A stretch of 64,000 bases of DNA from Scilla litardierei. Taxonomy: Eukaryota; Streptophyta; Magnoliopsida; Asparagales; Asparagaceae. Under the pieces are notes generated by a model. That model was not told where the DNA came from and did not search any database. It saw nothing but the letters and a program-made list of their open reading frames with translations. How positions within the stretch are numbered: the first letter of the stretch is position 1; the number at the start of each line of letters is the position of its first letter. The stretch lies in contig CM061138.1 in the NCBI GenBank assembly GCA_030789695.1, positions 182,195,051-182,259,050 on the forward strand. Reading direction: 5' to 3'. The translations under genes and the position numbers were made by a program. Positions 43,952 to 55,732 of this stretch are shown here, in pieces.

Positions 43952-44898
43952 ATTCTCCCCCTTTTTGGTGATGACAAACCAACATAAATAATAATCAAAA
44001 ATAATGATTCAAATGTAAAATACTTACTCCCCCTGCATTGATGACACGTTAATTCCAAATTGAATATATATAAATTGCATCAATCAGACGAGTAAGATAT
44101 ATAATGAGAATCGAATTTTGAAATATCGGATTTGAAAATCCTTATATATATCTTAACTCCCCCTGAATCTAACATATCAAATTTGATTCTTGGAAATTGA
44201 GTTAAATTTTCATTTGCCCTAATCATTATCATTATCTCTCCCCCTTTGGCATTATCCCAAAAATGTGGGGCATACAACGACAACAACAAGGATAAAGAAA
44301 ATCCAACGTCGGGAGTCGTAGAATATGACGATGGACCAAATTGACACCAAGGAAAATAGTCGAAAACGAATCAAAGTGTGCCAAATTGTCCATTTTCGTA
44401 AAACGAAAATTAAAATCATCAAAATACCAAATATAAATTCACTTATTGAATAAAGAAACGTACTCTTCAATACTCAATATTCTTGGTTAAATTTGTGCAT
44501 GGAAAACAATTCTATGGAATCATAGGATTAATTCTATTTAACCAAGTTAATAATCGTCGAGCGACGATATCACATATCATAGACATTGAATGAATATTAA
44601 ATGTGCACGACGAAGTAAAAGAGAACATCGATGTATATATATTAGAATATCATGAGTGCATGCACTAATACATCGACTACATCATATAAAGTGCAACATC
44701 TATATCACCAACAAAAAGATACATCATCATCATCGAAACACCATCATCAAACATCCAAAATACATCAAATACACCGACATCCAAAACATCAAAATATATC
44801 ACAATACATCAATACACCACCAAAACTCCATCCTAACCCAAAACTCTCAAAAATAATGTATCATCCAATGATCACAGGAGAGGCCTCCAAACTGACGC
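43952..44898 (-). other. Sire-B 3' non-coding region with repeated polypurine tracts
   Basis: CCCCC tracts (GGGGG on the coding strand) lie near 43956, 44029, 44159 and 44240, that is about 5, 78, 208 and 289 bp from the LTR. The first, next to the LTR, is the polypurine tract. The rest is AT-rich, ending with ACATC/CATCA-rich simple sequence (44640-44850). Confidence 0.85.
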
Positions 44899-46354
44899 TC
44901 AGGAGGAAGTGGCAGGATCAGCAGTCTCCGTGGGTCCAGTCGAGGGAGTGGACTCAGACTCTGCTGCAAGGAGTGGTGTGTGAACTGAAGGGATCGTCGG
45001 GGCAGGAGTGGAGACATCGACGACTGGCTCAACGGCAGGAGTATCAGCTGGAACATCAGCAGGCACGACTGGGTCAGGGAAATCAGCAGGAGCAGCAGCA
45101 GCATCAACGGGAGTCTGATCCACTGGTGCAGAAGACTCTGGAGCACCGGAAGAAGTGGCAGCACCAGCAGCAGATGAGGTAGCAGCAGCAGCAGTGGCCT
45201 CAGCGCCACGAGCTAAAGAGGTGACAAGCTCATCAATCTCCTCGTCATCTATCTCCTCATCCTCAGAAACAGGAGGAGGAAGCTGAATACCCATCATACT
45301 AGCCATACGGCACACAACCTCCTCGGTACGAGCCAAACGAGACTCGTGACGACGAAGTAAGCGAACGATATCATCTAGTGTGGTGGTAGGAGGAGGGGCT
45401 GCAGCAGCTGAAGGTGTGGACTGGGATGCAGAAGGAGTCGACCGCTGCACGTGACGGAGTGCCGCAAGAGATTTCTTTACGGCCGTCGCATTCAGTGGAG
45501 GACCAAGGGGACGCTCATCGTCAGGAGGCAAAGGCACGCGAAAATGATGGAACACCAAAGAAAGCTGGAGGGATCACATGGAAGATATCAGCTAGAACAG
45601 ACTGATCCAAAGAGGAGATATCATCAACTGAGATGTCTGACAGGAGGAGACCAGACGACGAACAACCAAGCAACTCCCCCAAGATTTCTGCCGTGAGGAC
45701 TATAGGAGTCCCCAAGACAGTAGTCTCGATGGAGTGGCTCTCATCGTAGTGGCCCCGGACACGATTTGCATAGAATAGTTTGACCAGGCGAGGATAGGGT
45801 CGAGGGTTCGCCTTTGGGTCAAATCTAAGATAGTCCAAAAGTCCGCTGTAGGATAAAAGATCCGCAAGGCCAAGAAAGTCAGAGAACTGAACGTAATGCT
45901 CCAATAGCAGTGGGCAGTGCTCTATACGGTTGTAAGCCGCTAGACACAGAGGGTCGTCACGACACAACGATATATCCACACCGCCTACTGGCATTTGGGC
46001 TTTACCCTTAGCCTTACGGGTCTTAGGAGGAGGTGGAGGAGGGGGTTCCTGATGGGTAGGCTGCTCCTCAGGACGAAAATCAGCGTCAGAATCAGAGGTG
46101 GTGTCCTGAAAAGAGGAAGGGGAAGCGACAATCTTTCTAGGTTTAGGTTTCGGTTGGGCTGTAGAAGCTTGGGCTTGGGAAGCTTGGGTTTTGGAGTTGG
46201 GCTTTGAAGTCCTCTTCCTCTTCAACGGTGGTGAAGACGAAGAGGGGGTACGAGTGGTCTTGGCCCTACGCTTAGGTGGGGTCGATGCGGTCGCGTGCTC
46301 TACGTTCATGGGGGATGCCCCAGAGGAAGTGATAGGGATCCTCGTCTTTGCCAT
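44899..46354 (-). pseudogene. Extra ORF downstream of pol (env-like position), Sire-B
   Basis: The ATG at 46354 opens MAKTRIPITSSG. The first 115 residues are Lys/Arg/Ser/Pro-rich with nuclear-localisation-like clusters (PPLKRKRTSK) and a poly-Pro run. Then comes the domain shared with Sire-A: PYPRLVKLFYANRVRGHYDE, VLGTPIVLTAEILGELLG and SLDQSVLADIFHVIP. The frame shifts near 45530. The second frame (44899-45558) carries a short helical region (LDDIVRLLRRHESRLARTEE), an acidic stretch and an Ala/Pro/Ser/Thr-rich tail. There is no signal peptide or clear membrane helix. The function is unknown; conservation in two divergent elements argues that it was useful to them. Confidence 0.8.
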
Positions 46355-46650
46355 GATAGTGGCACAACGAGATCAATGAATCGATACAACCCTAAGCAAC
46401 GAAATCCTAACAGCTGAAAGAAATCGAAATGAACTTACACAATAACAAACCCTAGATGCGAAATCAACAAGCCCTAGGAGATGAAATCGACCTAGATCAA
46501 ACCCTAGAATAGGAATCGAGACCTAGGAGGAGAAGATATACCTAGGAGGAGTGATCGACGGCGGCGGATGATCGGAAGATGGCCGGAGTTGATCGGAAGA
46601 TGAAGAGACTCGAGCGTGGGTTTGGGGGTTTCGAGCTGGAGAAGGTAAGA

Positions 46651-47115
46651 ACAACCGACTAAAAGAGAAAGAAGTCGGTTTGAATGAACTTAAGTCGGTC
46701 GAAAACACGAAATGACGAGACTGCCCCTGATCACTTAGTCGGTCTATGTTCAAAAGCTGACCGAAACGAGCTTGAACCGACTAAGTGGAAACAGAGACCA
46801 GTCGAAGATTTCCTGAACGAGAATTAGTCGGTCTACGCTCAAATACTGCCCGACTAGAACTAAATCTAGTCGGTCGATAAGTAAACTAGAACCGACTAAA
46901 GGAGTTAAGCTGGAGAGGAAATCCTAATAGCTTGAATTAGTCGGTCTAAGTTCTTTTACTAACCGACTAGAAACGAATCTAGTCGGTTGGTGATTGAACT
47001 GATACCGACTAAATGAGTCCAAAAGTTTAGAGATAGGGCTAGTCGGTCTAAGTTCATTAGCTGACCGACTAGATGTGAATCTAGTCGGTTGGTTGATGAA
47101 CTGAGACCGACTAGA
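46651..47115 (-). promoter_or_regulatory. Internal CTAGTCGGTC / GACCGACTAG array of Sire-B
   Basis: About fourteen TAGTCGGT or ACCGACTA sites, mostly in inverted pairs (for example around 46945-47010 and 47040-47110), lie between pol and the extra ORF, about 300 bp before the latter's ATG. The motif is the one in this element's LTRs and not that of Sire-A. The position matches the internal array of Sire-A. Confidence 0.85.
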
Positions 47116-47356
47116 TGAGTCCAAAAATTGATAATTAAGTTCTCTCCTCAATACACTTGGACGATACATCGCAATCCTCTCAAAAATCATCTAAACTACC
47201 CCATTAAACATCGAAATCTCAAATACGACATTCAAACATGAATTCAAGCAAAAATTCAAAATATCACATAAAATCCCGAAAAATCCAATAAGTCTAGCAT
47301 GAACGAAATATTGCGAAATATAATAGCATGCAAGATTATTGAATGAAATATGAATC

Positions 47357-48055
47357 CTATATCTCGGATTCACACATAATCCCCAATTCTCGACGCAACC
47401 GCACAAAGGAGTCCTCCTTTAGGGGTTTCGTGAAAATATCGGCGATTTGCTTTTGGGTTTCAACGTACACTAAAATGATGTCCTTTTTAGCAACTTGATC
47501 ATCTAAAAAGTGGTGTCGGACATCTATGTGTTTCGAACGGGAATGGTGTACCGGGTTCTTGGAAAGACATATTGCACTTTGGTTGTCAACCATGATAGGG
47601 CAAGTATCACAGTTTATACCAAAGTCTTTAAGTGTGTGTCTCATCCAAAGAACTTGAGCACACGCGGCACCGGCGGCAATATATTCCACCTCGATGGTTG
47701 AAAGTGATACCGAATTTTGCTTCTTGGAAAACCAAGAGACAAGGGAATTTCCTATAAAATGGCAAGTGCCACTAGTACTCTTCCTGTCGGATTTGCATCC
47801 CGCATAATCAGCGTCACTATATGAGACTAACTCATATGTGCTAGATTTCGGATAAAGTAATCCAAAATCTAAAGTGTAACTTACATAGCGAAAAATACGT
47901 TTTACCGCTACTAAGTGAGAATCCTTAGGTTGAGACTGATAACGAGCACAAATACACACGGCAAACATGATATCGGGCCTACTAGCGGTAAGATAAAGTA
48001 AACTACCTATCATACCTCGATATAGACGAATGTCTACATCTTTTCCGCCCGTATC
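47357..48055 (-). pseudogene. C-terminal RT and RNase H of Sire-B
   Basis: This continues pol in the same phase behind a TAG at 48056-48058 (after THLD, where Sire-A has THLHKDE). It contains MIGSLLYLTASRPDIMFAV, then RNase H with YSDADYAGC, STSGTCHFIG and SLSTIEVEYIAAG. The usual STTEAEY is changed at two sites, while the acidic residues are retained. It ends with HIDVRHHFLDDQV and the natural stop. A single nonsense codon is all that separates it from the upstream RT. Confidence 0.9.
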
Positions 48056-50467
48056 CTAATCAAGATGCGTAGTCGTGCTCATAGGAGTCTTTTTCCCGGA
48101 GGCACTCTCCATTCCAAATCGCTTTAGCAACTCCACCGTATACTTCGTTTGGTGGATGAAGATTGCATCGTCCATTTGACGAATTTGGAGACCTAAGAAA
48201 TACTTGAGCTCACCCATGTGGCTCATCTCAAAGTGTTCCTTCATCACATTAGAAAACTCTTCGCAAAGAGCAAAGTTAGTAGCACCGAAAATGATATCAT
48301 CAACATAAATTTGAACTAAAATTATATCATTATTCGAGTGCTTAACAAAAAGTGTTGAATCGGCTTCGCCCATTTTAAAATTCAAATCCAAAAGAAAATT
48401 CTTTAGGTGATCATACCAAGCTTGAGGAGCTTGTCTCAAACCGTAAAGAGCTTTCTTTAGTTTAAAAACATGATTTGGAAAATTTTCATTTACGAAGCCA
48501 GGAGGTTGAGAAACGTAAACTTCCTCAACAACATCTCCGTTTAAAAATGCACTTTTAACATCCATTTGAAATAATTTGAAATTTTTATGCCATGCAAAAG
48601 ACAATAACAATCTAATTGATTCTAATCTAGCTACCGGAGCGAAGGATTCTTCGAAATCAATACCTTCCTCTTGTCGATAGCCTTGAGCTACTAACCGAGC
48701 TTTGTTCCGGACCACGACTTGGTTTTCATCGGTTTTGTTCTTGAAGATCCACTTTGTCCCTATGACGGTGTGGTTCTTCGATGGCAATGGAACAAGCTCC
48801 CAAACTTCATTCCTCTCGAATTGAATGAGTTCCTCCTCCATGGCTAAGATCCAAGCGCTATCTTCGCATGCTTCATTAACATTCTTTGGCTCTATCGAGG
48901 AGGCAAAGGCACAACGAGCGAAGTAGTTCACTTGCGATCTCGTCTTGACACTATCATGGATATTGCCAATGACTTGCTCATGAGGATGGTCGCGAACGGT
49001 ATGAAGCCGTTTGGGAATACCTTGGTCACTAGGAACATTCTCAACAACTTCATTAGACGGGTTAGTCTCAATAGAATCAATAGAATCATTAGAGTTAGAA
49101 TTACCAATTGAATCACATAAGACATCCACAGAGTCATCATCATTAGTAATTCTAGTTGGAACAAATCCTTCATTAAATGACACATGAAGCGACTCCTCGA
49201 TCGTTGAGGTTCGTTTGTTGAATATCCGGTAGGCTTTGCTACGCGAAGAATATCCAACAAAAATCCCCTCATCGGATCTTGGATCGAATTTGTCCAAACT
49301 ACCATACGTGTTCTTAATAAAACATTTCGAACCAAAAACACGAAAATGTTTAACTTGAGGCAACCTACCAAACAACAATTCATAACAAGTTTGTTTAGTG
49401 CCGGGCCTTAAAAGTATTCTATTAAACACATAGCAAGCGGTATGTACCGCTTCCGCCCAAAATTGATGGCCAAGTTGGCTATCATCAAGCATAGTGCGAG
49501 CACACTTCACTAGCGTCCTATTCTTTCTCTCAACTACACCATTTTGAGGAGGTGCACGAGGGAAAGAGAATGTGTGTGTAATACCAACTTCATCACAAAA
49601 TGTCTCAAAAGACTCATTCTCAAATTCCCCTCCATGATCACTACGAATAGTGACAATGGTGGTTCCAATGAGATTTTGTACTTTCTTAACAAAAATTGTG
49701 AAGTTTTCAAAAGCTTCATTTTTATTACACAATGAAAATACCCAAGTAAACCTAGAAAAGTCATCAACGATGACAAGTCCATATCTAGCATTACCTAATG
49801 AAGCAACTCTAGTTGGCCCAAATAAATCTAGATGTAATAGCTCTAGAGGCCGCTTAGAAGAAATGCTTTTCTTAGGTTTAAATGAAGATTTTGGAAGCTT
49901 GCCTCATTGACACGAGTCACAAAAGCTTTTCTTTTGAAAGACAAGCTTAGGGAAGCCTCTAATAGAATTTAACTTGGAAAGCTTAAAAAGTGTTCCAAAG
50001 TTCACATGACCAAAACGTCGATGCCATAAGTGTTGTTCACTTGTGTTGGCAATAAGACATCGTTCATGTGATCTTGGAAGATCTAGGATATATATATCCT
50101 TATGGCGTGTGCCGGAAAACAATAATTCATTATTATCTTTTCTTAAAATATGGCACATTCCTTTCGCAAAGTTAACTTTGTAACCTTTGTCACAAAGTTG
50201 ACTTATTGAAATAAGATTGTGGTTTAATCCTTTAACAAGGTAAACATCACATATAATGGGTTTAGAAGGATTACCCACTTTACCAACACCTATGATGGTT
50301 CCGCTCTCGTTGCCTCCAAATACGACGCGGTTTCCATTTGCAATGGGAACCACTCCGTAGAGCAATTGAGCGTCACCCGTCATGTGTTTTGAACACCCGC
50401 TATCGAGTATCCAATTTCTCTTGGAGCTAAATTTAAATTTGTTGCTCCGTTCCTTTTTCTTGAGTAC
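48056..50467 (-). pseudogene. Protease, integrase and RT of Sire-B pol, with nonsense codon
   Basis: Open from about 50467 with KKKERSNK, the protease signature WILDSGCSKHMTGD follows at once. Next are the pre-integrase segment (HLWHRRFGHVNF) and the zinc finger (CDSCQ). Here a TGA at 49904-49906 replaces the Arg codon after CDSCQ; a CGA to TGA change would explain it. The integrase core ([17 protein letters not shown]) and C-terminus ([21 protein letters not shown]) follow. RT has [46 protein letters not shown] and catalytic IYVDDIIFG. The segment ends at the TAG at 48056. All catalytic motifs are intact between the stops. Confidence 0.92.
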
Positions 50468-50520
50468 CTATAGATATGGAATGTCGTATCATGGTACCCA
50501 AGGTCATTGGGTCCAAAAGA

Positions 50521-52766
50521 TTAGACCTTTGGAAGCCAAGTCCAATTGGACTTAGACTTTCCCACATAATCACTACTATGCACAACATTCGAAAAATAAG
50601 CATTCATATAAACTTGTTTTTCATCCATGCTTGTGTCCTTTGGGCTCCAAATAGTGAAAATCTTGGGAGCCCTCATCCTATTGGCTGCATGCATGCGTTG
50701 TTGGTTTCTACGTGATGCATGTCGTGGATAGGCATAAGGAACATGATGGAATGGTGCATGCGGATAATTATTCATATGATGTTGTGGGTGAACATATGCA
50801 TGTGAGGGAACACGTGCGTGAGGGTGTCTCACATGGTGTGCACGTGCCCGTGAATGTGTTGCATAAAAATCATCATATGTGTGAGCCGGTGGAGTAGGAC
50901 GTGTGTTCCTACGTGGCATGGTATTTGTGTACATGTAGGCATGACCCTTCTTTGGAGGTCCACCCAAAGTGGGTTTCTTTCCAAAGGAGGGTTGTGCGAA
51001 GTGAAAGCACGATTGGTAGATGAACTACCAATAGAGTGTTTGCTCCCACTCGGTGAGGCATCGGAAGTAGGCCTAACAAAAGTAGTGGCCGATTTGGATG
51101 AACTCCCTATCTTATACCCCAAGCCAATGTGGTGATTGCCCGGAAGTAAATCATTTAGGATGTTATCCAAATGGTCTTTACCCTTATTGAATTTATTAAT
51201 TCGGCCTATCGTGCACTCATATTTCTCGGTGAGAGAATGCATCGAAGCACCCAAAGTGGATATTTGCGATGTGAGCACATAAACACGAGACTTGATATTT
51301 TCATTCTCAATACTCAAAGTCGAGTTTTGAGAAGTCAAATCCGCTATCCTATGTTCTTCCGAATCCTCAACACTAACATGTTCAAGTTTAGATTTGAGAT
51401 TAACAATCTCATTTCCTAACTCTTCAACAACGGTGTCGTTGTTGGTGATGATAGTCTTAGGCGAGGTTTGAATGCTAGCTAGGTCATCTTTTACCTTAGT
51501 ATATCTATTTACTAATTTAGTGTATTTAGACCATAATTGAGAATTAGCATTCCTAAGGTCATCCATAGTTACCTCATCGCCTTCGTCGTCACTATCATCG
51601 GAAGAGGAGGATCCTTGATCATGCTCCTCTCTTGCCATGAAGCACATGTGCGCTTGCTCCACTTTCTCATCATCCGACTCTTCGCTTGAGGAATCCTCGG
51701 AGTCGGTGAATGTTGCTCCGACAAGTCCCTTTTTGTACCCCTTTTTGTACTTATTGGACTTATCGAATTTCGGCGCCTTCCACTTCTCCTTTTGCTTATT
51801 AAGAGGACACTCCGCTTTCATGTGTCCCGACTTATTGCACTTGAAACACAAAGGAGAGGAGGAGGCGTTAGAAGAACCAAATTTAGCTTTGTTCTTATAG
51901 TTACCTTTTCGGAAGAAACGGTTGAACTTCTTGGCCATGAGTGCCATGGACTCCAAGTCCAACTCGTTTTCCGAGTCTTCATCATCGGTTGATGTGGATG
52001 TGGATGGAGCGGCCTTGAAAGCAATAGCCTTCTTCTTTGGCTCGTCTTGCTTTAGGTAGGACTTCATCTTTTCCCGCAATTTTAACTTGATATCCTTGCG
52101 TACCTCGTATGACATTAAAGTACCCATTAGTTGAACTACGGTGTACTTATTCATATCATTACCTTCCTCGATGGCGAAGGTATGCTTTTCCCAACTAGAA
52201 GGCAGTCCTTCGATAAGTTTCGAACACTTCTCCTTTTGGGTGTAGGTTTTGCCGAGAGCTTCCAACTCGTTTATGATGTCGACGAAGCGAGCATAATACT
52301 CCTTCATCTTCTCACCCTGTTGCATATGAAACATTTCGTAATCTTTGTTAACAACGAGTTTAGAGTCTCTTACCCTACTCGTCCCTTCATGTAGTATGAG
52401 GAGGGAGTTCCAAATTTGATATGCACTCTTACATGTGCATATCTTATTGAAGTCCTCGGGCTCCAATGCGCATTGCAAGGCGTTCATTGCCTTGGCATTG
52501 CTTACCTCCGCGGCGACCTCCGCGGTTGTCCATTTCTCAAAGTCTTCTTCGGCGGGCTCGACGTATTCCTTCATCGTGGTCCTCCATAGAGATGCACTCT
52601 GGAGGAAAGTTTCCATCCGGCATTTCCAGTACCCGTAGTTGGTACCGTTGAAGAATGGAGGCCTCGTTGAGGAATGTCCTTCCATCACCGAAGATGCTCC
52701 TTCACGGTTCCTGAAGGTGCCATAGTCGGAAGGTGGACGCACGGTCTTGTTGTCGTTGGCAGACAT
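50521..52766 (-). pseudogene. Gag of Sire-B, frameshifted
   Basis: The ATG at 52766 lies 27 bp inside the right LTR (MSANDNKTVRPPSDYG). The core has FFNGTNYGYWKCRMETFLQS and ALEPEDFNKICTCKSAYQIW. A canonical zinc knuckle CFKCNKSGHMKAEC lies near residues 307-320, followed by acidic Ser/Asp tracts and a coiled coil (about 440-560). A one-base loss in a short T-run near 50994 (coding strand) shifts the frame. The His/Arg/Tyr-rich tail with HAYMYTN and the end TWLPKV is read in another frame down to 50521. Sire-A Gag aligns along the whole length. Because the lesion is in a homopolymer, an assembly error is possible. Confidence 0.9.
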
Positions 52767-52779
52767 AGCTAAGTATCTG

Positions 52780-52791
52780 GCTCTGATACCA
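52780..52791 (-). other. Primer-binding site of Sire-B (initiator Met tRNA)
   Basis: The minus strand reads TGGTATCAGAGC two bases from the right LTR, fixing orientation and LTR end. Confidence 0.95.
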
Positions 52792-52793
52792 AA

Positions 52794-54734
52794 TGTAATG
52801 CCCTACAAGCTACTGCACAAGTACTAGAGGGGGGTGAATAGTACTTTAAAAATAACGAGGAGTATAATTCCTAATTATCGTGCAAACAACTACCAAATCA
52901 ATTTGCGGAAGCTTAAATTGATGACAACAACAAAATTAACAATGCAAACAATAGATATTACTGGGTTCGGATCCACCCAAGTCTCCCCGACTTGTTCCCG
53001 GTGATCCTACGTCCCAACCACCCGGATCCCCTCCGGATACTTAGGTTAGAAACCCTAACCCAAGATTTCCACTATGATATCTTGTGAAAAACCTTCACAA
53101 GATCAAATCATACATGCAATGGCAATAGTGAATCCCACAACCCGGGATCACAACCTTCTCTCACAACCGAGAGAATCAATAGCAATAAATGAGTTTATAA
53201 TGAAATAAACAACTTACCACAAACCCTATACCTTGAGTATTCTTACCAAATAGGTGCAAGGAGGGATTTGAGGAAGAGAAAGTCACCAAGACCTAGCACC
53301 ACTGAAATGAGCAGCCATGGGTGCCTAGGAGTGATTTGGAGACTTGAATCAAGCTAGAGCTTGAATGGCTCACCAAGAACAAACTTCTCTCAAGATGGAT
53401 TCTAGATCTAGAATGTGAGAGAATGGATTTCTTGTGAGGAAGAGAGCTTTGGAAATGAGTGAGAATCTCTAACTCTTTCAATCTCAATGAATCTCTTAAT
53501 AGCAGCTCTAGCCTAGAAAGAAATGACCAAGCTTCGTATTTATAGGGTCCCATAAAAACGAGTTAGGTCAAATCCCAACGGATAGAAATCTGAAGCAGTT
53601 AGTCGGTCAAAGAACAACCACTGACCGACTAGTTCATCAACTAGTCTGTCGGTCAATCAACATGGACCGACTAAGTGATGAACAGAGAAGAGATTGAATT
53701 TCAGACCTAGAAATCTAGTCGGTCCACGAAGACTGTCTGACCGACTAGTTTCACAACTAGTCGGTCGAACAGTGAACTTAGACCGACTAAGAGTCAAAAA
53801 CAATTAGTCTGAATACAAATTGATTTAGTCGGTCCAAGAACAAATGTTGACCGACTAGATCATCAACTAGTCGGTCGCCAAACGTTCTTAGACCGACTAA
53901 CGATAAACAGTAGCTTAGGAGAAAATTGGCATGTACAGTAAAGCTCAACTAGTCGGTCAAAGAAGCATCACTGACCGACTAGTTCACAAACTAGTCGGTC
54001 GGTGAGTCAACGTAGACCGACTAATAGTAAACAGTACAGAGCAAGAAAAGATTAACTGAAACTAGTCGGTCGCCAAACGTTCTTAGACCGACTAACGATA
54101 AACAGTAGCTTAGGAGAAAATTGGCATGTACAGTAAAGCTCAACTAGTCGGTCAAAGAAGCATCACTGACCGACTAGTTCACAAACTAGTCGGTCGGTGA
54201 GTCAACGTAGACCGACTAACAGTAAACAGTACTGAGCAAGAAAAGATTAACTGAAACTAGTCGGTCCAAGAAGCTTTGCCGACCGACTAGATCACCATCT
54301 AGTCGGTCAGTTCTTCTTCTTGAACCAACTAACATGCACAATAAAGTCTGAATCGAAGCGCGATGCTTCGAGGAAGTTAGAATGGACTTCTACTAAGATC
54401 CTAGAGCTAAGATATGAGCGTTATGAAGATAGAAATGTAAGATATACTCAAGGCTTAACATTATATAGATCGAAACTAAAAGACTATAAATAAAACCTTA
54501 AAGAATGGTCTTCGAGAGCTTCGATCAAATCTTCATAACTTTCAAAATGGTCCAAAAGCTTCAACGAAGCTTTAGGCATTGAATACGAGCTTTGAGAAGT
54601 CTTGAGATGTCGCTTTGAGTGTTCTCGTGAATTTGGCGACGATCTCCATAACTGCGCTCACAAATTGTTAGTTCATGAATTATTTATGTTTGCTCATCAT
54701 CCAAAACCAAATCCGGGGAGTCCAATACTCAACA
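52794..54734 (-). repeat. Right (5') LTR of Sire-B
   Basis: The LTR is 1941 bp and differs from the left LTR at about 14 visible positions. Palindrome array 53600-54332 with the same 195-bp doubling (53867 and 54062), so the duplication predates this insertion. TATA box at 53537-53544. Confidence 0.95.
53600..54332 (-). promoter_or_regulatory. CTAGTCGGTC / GACCGACTAG array, right LTR
   Basis: Nearly identical to the array in the left LTR and, again, 55 bp upstream of the TATA box in the direction of transcription. In this LTR it would act as the element's own promoter region. Confidence 0.85.
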
Positions 54735-54763
54735 GGCTCCCCCCAAATGATGGCTGCTGCCCT

Positions 54764-54771
54764 CTTTTATA
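54764..54771 (-). promoter_or_regulatory. TATA box of the Asp-primed LTR
   Basis: TATAAAAG on the minus strand, about 104 bp downstream of the nearest ACTCGGTCCGAGT-type site. Confidence 0.6.
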
Positions 54772-54874
54772 GCACCCCCAAACCCTCGCCAAAAGCCCTA
54801 AAAATCCCAAGGAAACCCATCAATTCGGGTTGAAACCCAATAATAGCCGTAAACTTAAGTTGTGGGGCAAGACA

Positions 54875-55431
54875 GCTCGGTCCGAGTAGGATAGAACTCG
54901 GTTCGAGCTGGAAATCCTGCAGAAATCGCGTTCTGTCAATTGCCCAACTCGGACCGGGTAGCAGTCCATTCGGTCCAAGTGGCAGAATTCAGCATAGAAC
55001 TGTCATCTTGTAAAAATTCCATAGATTTCATCCGACCTCCGTTTCGCGCGTTCTAGGCGGCGTTGGAACCGTCATGAAGTCTACTATCCATGAAAAATAT
55101 CAGAAAAATACTTTGCTCACTTGTATGATGGCATATTGTAAAAGAGTGAGATGATGTCCTAAAATCTAGTCGCTTTACCTCACTCGACCGAGTGCGGTTG
55201 CACTCGGTCTGAGTGGCCTTCGCGCTCGGTCTGAGTAGCAATGAAACTCGGTCGAGAGCCAGGGTGCCAAAAACAATGCTCTGCCTCCATTTGTGCTCGG
55301 AGACCGAGAGCTTGTCTGCTCGGTCCGAGCGACTTCAACTCTCTTTCCAGCCGCCATCATTCATTCTCTATGCATCGACTCGGACCGAGTAGGCCTTGCC
55401 ACTCGGACCCAGTCCACTCGGACCGAGTGGA
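54875..55431 (-). promoter_or_regulatory. ACTCGGTCCGAGT palindrome array
   Basis: More than a dozen full or half sites (CTCGGTCCGAGT, ACTCGGACCGAGT, ACTCGGTCTGAGT, ACTCGACCGAGT) are spread over 557 bp. Many differ at the central two or three bases while the ACTCGG/CCGAGT arms persist. This is a third motif, in an element with a different tRNA primer from the Sireviruses, again just upstream of the TATA box. Confidence 0.8.
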
Positions 55432-55732
55432 CTGGGTGGCACATGAAGTGTGTAACAGCTGCATCTCTTTGCTCTTCTTCTTCGTTCCTCTTCTTTGGCC
55501 TTCTTTTTCACCTCAAGCGTGTCATCATGAGTCTTCTTGGTGCTCCCGCATCGTCGATCATTCCCTCGACTCCAAATTGCTCCGATTTCGCTCCAAATCC
55601 TTGAAAGAAGACCACACGCCCTCAAAGTCAAATAGTCCCAATTAATTGTATAAAAGCGCCAAAAATGGGAAAATGGAGGGTGAAATGCATCATAATGATA
55701 TGCGACTAATCATGCAAAACAGGAGCATATCA

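Larger units (their letters stand above)
42012..54734 (-). mobile_element. Sirevirus-type Copia retrotransposon, Sire-B
   Basis: This full-length 12.7-kb element lies in minus orientation inside an LTR of the Asp-primed element. The target duplication GGCTC is perfect (42007-42011 and 54735-54739). LTRs are 1.94 kb and about 99 percent identical, so this is a recent insertion. From right to left: LTR, Met primer site, gag, protease-integrase-RT-RNase H, palindrome array, extra ORF, repeated polypurine tracts, LTR. The layout is the same as in Sire-A, but the family is different (other LTR sequence, other palindrome). Gag has one frameshift, pol two nonsense codons and the extra ORF one frameshift. 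Confidence 0.95.
54740..55732 (-). repeat. 3' LTR of the Asp-primed element, proximal part
   Basis: This continues the LTR interrupted by Sire-B. TATAAAAG on the minus strand lies at 54764-54771. The array of ACTCGGTCCGAGT sites lies at 54875-55431. The LTR is taken to end at CATATCA (55732). The complement TGATATGC would be the LTR start, preceded on the minus strand by a G/A-rich stretch CTTGTGGGATTT that fits a mutated polypurine tract. Confidence 0.7.
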
